Program-made: the position numbers and the translations under genes
Assembly (NCBI RefSeq): GCF_020382885.2
Contig: NC_058504.1
Location: forward strand, 13,341,019-13,405,018
Direction: 5' to 3'
Length of the DNA stretch: 64,000 nucleotides
DNA from: Scatophagus argus
Taxonomy: Eukaryota > Chordata > Actinopteri > Scatophagidae
Shown here: piece after piece, positions 59,485 through 64,000 of the stretch
How the letters are laid out: each line of letters opens with the position of its first letter
How positions within the stretch are numbered: the first letter of the stretch is position 1
The notes under the pieces: model-generated
Database searches by the model: none
The model's input: only the letters and a program-made list of their open reading frames with translations
What the model was told of the DNA's origin: nothing

Positions 59485-62400
59485 TCAGCCGATGTAAATG
59501 CGGTGGAAGTCGTTTGCTCCGAAGGCGGCGTTGCACTTGGGGCACTTCCTCTGACGTGTGTCATAGCGTGTCTTAACGCACTCGAAGCAGAAGACGTGGA
59601 AGCACTTTGTCAGTACAGCATCCTTCACCCGGGAGTTGCAGCATGGACACGTTAAACGAGCCTGGGGGGAAAGAGAGAGAGACGGGGGTGTAGAGAATGG
59701 ATTCAGTAATGAACCGAGAAGCCATTTTGATTTGTAATGAGCGGACACAAATGTCTTCAAGCTCATTTGTCCTTAACCAGGAACACCCCACGTGATATGA
59801 AGTGTATTACAGCCACAGTGTCTTCACAACTGATTCTCATGACCATGATCAGTGCAGGGGATGCTTGATACATGAATCTTACAGTATAATCAGACCAATG
59901 ACAAAATCTGTAAAAATCTGAGCATGAGACATTAATCACTTCTGTAGTTCACACAGAAAAATTCACCACACGGACTAAAACTTTCATCCATTGTGTGATG
60001 TTGAGTTTTGCACAGTTGGTCGGCATTTTAAGTGTTCTTGTGTGTTCCCGTTAGAAGAGTGCGATCAAGCCGACAGCTGGTCTCATTTGGTGAAAACTCG
60101 GGTGATAAAAGATTACTCCGGCTCATTCAGTTAAAATGCGCAGTTACAAGTCAAATGGAGCCTTAAGAATCCCGTCAACCTATTTGTAAATAGCTGGAAA
60201 CTTCTAGCCTGATTATGTCCAATGCTCCTTGTAAAGAATCTGAGGGTAAAACAAGAAATCACCGTTTTATGTACGATTATGTGCTGGACTATTTATTTGT
60301 TGGTATCAGTAACTTTGTGGAGTCTCTGCTTGTTGCCTTGCCAGTGTTCAGGGCCACGAAACAGTTTACTGTATAACACCTTCTAAAATGTCCATTTGTC
60401 ATTTTTAAACTTTTTTTTTTTTTTTTTTAACAAAGTAACCAGAGGAGACACAACATGTTAATTAGTAAGTGTGTTAATTAGAGGTGCTGAATGGTGGATT
60501 TTATTACCTTCAGAGATAGCCAAGCTAAGTATTTACTTCCTGCTTCCAGCGAGTTAAATACTTGCTGGCTGTAGCTTCCTATTTAGCATACTGCCCTGAA
60601 GCAGGATAAATGAAAACAGGAAGCTATTACTATATTGTGCATCACAGAAACAAACCTTATATTCACTGATTTCTTCATTTAGGATGTCATCTCCATTGCT
60701 GATCTTCTCAGCTGGTTTCTTGGCCTTCTCGATCTTTCTCCTGAGTTTGGAGATGTCCTCCTGAAACACAGATGAGTTAACAGCTGTAAGTAAATCAACA
60801 TCAACTTATAAATTAATCTGGAGTTGTTGGCTTGAGTTTGCGCTTCCTGTATTGACCACAGTTTGTATTTAAGCTAACTGTTCTGTCAAGCTGATATGTT
60901 TTGTGCCTATTATGGCTATGGAAAAAAGTTCTGTAATATTTATCCCTTCTTACTCCCAATATTAAACATTTCAAAAATAGCCCCAATAGGTGTAATTGTT
61001 TGGTTACACAACATCTCTCCTTTTAAGTCAATGTCATATTTGATATTTGAGTTTATTTGTGCACACTTGCTGATTTGTATGTGTTGTTACCTGTGCTCGC
61101 CGGGCATTAAAGGACTCTTTCTCCCTGGAGATGCTGTTCTCGACGAGTTCTTCCCTGACCAGGTTGAGCCTCTGCTGAACCTGCTCCAGCTGAGTTCGCA
61201 CCTCCTCCGACAGCAACGCAGATTCCTGAGCCTGGAGGATGAACACAGATGTTTTCATTTTTCCTCAATAGGAATGTTCTTTGTTCTTACACTGCGAAAT
61301 CCTGTATGTACATACAGCGCATATCCACGTCGTTGAATTTCCTTAACAGCAGCTCACCCTTTTTGGGATCAATTTGCTCTGCGGCTGTGGCTCATCACTA
61401 CAGAAAGGTGTGTTACCTTGCGTTTGTTCATGTCCAAAGCCTGTGTTCGGAGGGCCAACTCTCTCTCAGCAGTGCTGATGGTGCCCTGCAGGAGGCGCTC
61501 TTTTTCCTCTAACTTCCTCACCACCTGCAACTGGGCATCGACCTGACAAAAGTGCACAATCCCCAAAAATTGTGAGAAAAATGAAAATAAAAAGCTTTAC
61601 AGCTAAAAGGCAAATGTGACAACAAACTGGGGAAACAAATGGAAGCGGACACAAAAAAGTAATAATGAATAGTGTTGGCTTTTTCAGGTTTTGTTTATTT
61701 TTAGACAAGCTATAGAAAACATGGTTGTGTATTGTTTCTGAAAATAGTCCCTACTGCAGGTGGTTATCAACCCAATATAACTGAGCGGGGGGGGGGGGTT
61801 CAGATAGAACAGCTGAAGATATGACAGGAAGGGGGTAACAGAGAGAGAGAGAGAAGGGATGAAGCGCAGCAAAGGAGCCACAGGCAGGATTCAAACCTGT
61901 GGCCACTGCAGAGAAGACCTCAGCACATGGGTCGCACGCTCTACCAACTGAGCTACAGGGGCGCCCTCACCTGAGTTTTCAAAGTGAGCAGTTGGTCGGC
62001 CAGCTCCTCCTTCTCCTCTTTTAGGAGCTTGTGGATCTGGTTGGACTTGATCCGCTCGCTCATCAGCTTGAAGTTCGCATCGTCTTTCTCTCTGAGCTGC
62101 TGCATCAGGCGAATGTTCTGTTCCTGCATGTCCTCGAAGGCCTGTCCAGTCACATCCATCTCGCTCAGCAGTGCGTCCTCCTCCTGCAGAGGGAGCAGGG
62201 AGACGACACAGTGTCAAGACAGTGAAAGGAGGCTTTGTTTGTGCGTTAAAAATGAGCAGCTCACACACCTGTTTTGCTATAGAGAGCTTCTTGTTGAGGG
62301 TGTCGATCTGCTCCTCCACAGAGCGAATCTTCCTCAGAGCCTCTTCATCTGCCATCTTTTTGCCCTCCCTCCTCTCCCTCTCCTCCAGCTCCCTCAGCCT

Positions 62401-64000
62401 CTGCCGCAGCTCCTCTCCCTGGAATCAGCATTGTTATTATGGGTTTGCCACACTACAACACCTTAAATAATTACACAGATATCATTATATTGTATAATCA
62501 CAAATATTCATAAACCAATTACACATACATTAACTTGTTTACTATGTTCACTTATCTGTGTAAATATTTGTCTGTGGGTGACTTGTCTCTGTAGCATGCA
62601 TGTTAATCACCTCTGACTTGGACTTCTTCTCTGCAGCCATGAGCTGGACTTTGTCCCTCTGCTCCTTTGGTGCTGAGCGGTACATGTCCAGCAGCAGCTT
62701 CATCTCCCTCTGGGACTCCTGGGCTTTCCTGAAGGCGCACAGTCAAGGTAAGTGGAGTCTTTAACAATGCTATCATGATCAAGGACCATAAGACCATCTT
62801 TTCACCCATCTCTCAGTGATAACATTTTTTGTTAACCTGCCATATAACGTGACAAGGGTCGACTATATCACCTGAGCCACAGCTGATGTCTCGTAGAATC
62901 ATATGACTTGTGAATTTGGCACCATGTAAAATTAAAAAAAAAAACAAAAAACAAAAAACCTTCCACATTAGAGGCTTACTTGAGTTCTGCTCGGACAATC
63001 TTCAGTTGCTCCATCTCCTTCCTCTTTGACCCGCCAACCACAGACAGTCGCTCCCCAGCGGACTCCTCAGGTTGACTGCTGCTCGATGGCTTCTCTTTCT
63101 CGTCCTTTATCACACCGCTGCTCCCACTACCACGGGTAGACCTCTCTCTCTCCCTGTCCCTCTCTTTCTCCCGCTCTCGATCTTTCTCCTCTTTCTTTAC
63201 AATGTCCTTTTCTTTCTTTTCCTCTTTGTCTTTCTTCTCCTCTTTCTCTTCCTCTTTTAAGGTCGCCTCAGGTTCTACTCCAGGCTCTATTTTCACCGTG
63301 GCTCCTACAGAAAGAAAACAAAGCAAAGTGAAGAAGAAGCTGTCATACAAGACAGTTTTAATACATATTATAATAAAAAATCTATTTGAATTATTTATAT
63401 TTCTAAATAAAAGTGAACAAATATTTCATAGTCATACAACCAGGTGTTAGTTACCGGTGCTGCTGGGTGTGGAGGAGCCGTTGTCAGGCTCTGTCTTGAT
63501 CACAGATTCACCAGAGACCGCTGGGGTGGAAGGAGAGGTGGTCTCATCTTTCACATCCATCTCTGTGCTCGACTGGGACTGGAGGATGGCATTGCCCTTT
63601 GCAGCGCGGACCTACATATGCACCACACGAACGTGTTTTAGTGTGATGTGCTGTCTTGTGCTTAACTATACCCATAAGGCAAAATGAACTATTTAATTTC
63701 TTTTGCAAATGAGAGGTGAACAAGTGAATTTCTCTTCATCCCCAACTGATCTACCTGGTTTAGCTCGGCTTGTGTCTCTCTCAGTCTGATCTTGTATTTC
63801 AACACCTCTCCCTTCATCTGCTGGTTGTGGGTTTGCAGCGTGCTGATCAGGTGACGCATCTCTCTGTTGATGGGACCTGACAGAAAGATGTAGGCAGAGT
63901 AACGTAGGAAAAAAGAAAGCAAGTTAAACATTGTACTGCCTGTTTCAATGGCTTTCATGCACCTCATTCAATATATCGGCCAGAACCTTTTAGTTACCTG
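59485..64000 (-). CDS. rnf20: BRE1 E3 ubiquitin ligase (RNF20-like), C-terminal half
   Basis: Nuclear RING ligase that monoubiquitinates histone H2B with RAD6. Exons in phase: 63998-64000 (edge), 63755-63876, 63455-63611, 62980-63304, 62611-62728, 62269-62418, 61971-62183, 61417-61542, 61091-61231, 60656-60760 and 59485-59661; about 545 codons in the window. Most of it is coiled coil: [60 protein letters not shown] and [20 protein letters not shown]. The C3HC4 RING is complete: [59 protein letters not shown]-x-x-KDE and the [13 protein letters not shown] end favour RNF20. Some coiled-coil residues (RAELKKAQ, REKESFN) look RNF40-like, so the paralogue is probable rather than certain. A Lys/Glu/Arg-rich linker (62980-63304) holds several SUMO-like sites. 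A SINE abuts one splice donor. Confidence 0.9.
60505..60610 (+). repeat. Fragment of the GCTAAGC/GCTGGCTGTAGCTTC repeat
   Basis: GCCAAGCTAAGTATTTAC, GCTTCCAGCGAG and CTTGCTGGCTGTAGCTTCCT, then ATTTAGCATAC, in an rnf20 intron, belong to the family of 26785-27145. Confidence 0.4.
61785..61965 (-). mobile_element. tRNA-derived SINE beside an rnf20 splice donor
   Basis: Minus strand begins GGCGCCCCTGTAGCTCAGTT then GGTAGAGCG (Pol III box A) and continues to GGTTTGAATCC (box B, about 61887-61897). A SINE body with CTCTCTCTCT follows and a G/C run marks its end near 61787. The tRNA-like head starts within about six bases of the donor of exon 61971-62183. Confidence 0.8.

Noticed and set aside
61885-61965. 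Functional tRNA gene on the minus strand
   Set aside because: Box A and box B are present, but the arms do not pair as a full cloverleaf and a SINE body with CT tract follows; it is a tRNA-derived SINE.
61891-62355. Single 154-codon open frame as a separate gene
   Set aside because: It is exon 62269-62418 and exon 61971-62183 read through an intron and into the SINE in mixed frames.

Overview
This is teleost fish nuclear DNA, probably percomorph. Nine spliced protein genes sit on both strands with short introns and canonical GT-AG junctions. The DNA between them holds tRNA-derived SINEs, a mariner fragment, TCCATCCATTTTCTATACC-type repeats and CA/TG tracts. Nearly every exon boundary below was set by reading codon phase across the junctions; gene names come from recognising the protein families.

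Layout: (1) 0.1-2.7 kb, minus: grhpr, cut by the left edge. (2) 4.6-12.1 kb, plus: ssh3, a Slingshot cofilin phosphatase. (3) 13.8-14.7 kb, minus: mrpl18. (4) 16.3-23.4 kb, minus: tcirg1, the V-ATPase a3 subunit, with a CLEAR-type E-box upstream. (5) 26.2-30.9 kb, minus: prpf19. (6) 32.3-51.4 kb: three related, unnamed Ig-like transmembrane genes, here called IgA (minus), IgB (plus) and IgC (plus). (7) 55.3-57.9 kb, minus: tmem109. (8) 59.5-64.0 kb, minus: 3' half of a BRE1 ligase gene, best matched by rnf20.

The housekeeping genes cover glyoxylate metabolism, actin turnover, mitochondrial translation, lysosome acidification, splicing, an ER/nuclear membrane protein and H2B ubiquitination. 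They look like an ordinary syntenic block. In human, PRPF19 and TMEM109 are neighbours on 11q12, and TCIRG1 and SSH3 lie on 11q13.

The most unusual content is the Ig-like cluster between prpf19 and tmem109. Its domains keep the D-x-G-x-Y signature of an Ig F strand but lack the cysteine that normally follows. The three proteins share exon phases and a C-terminal motif ending KLNFL. IgB and IgC have cysteine clusters beside the membrane. IgC has lost the first Ig domain and has triplicated a 45-base exon encoding a PPAY motif. I could not assign the family to a named receptor class; an immune or adhesion role is inference only.
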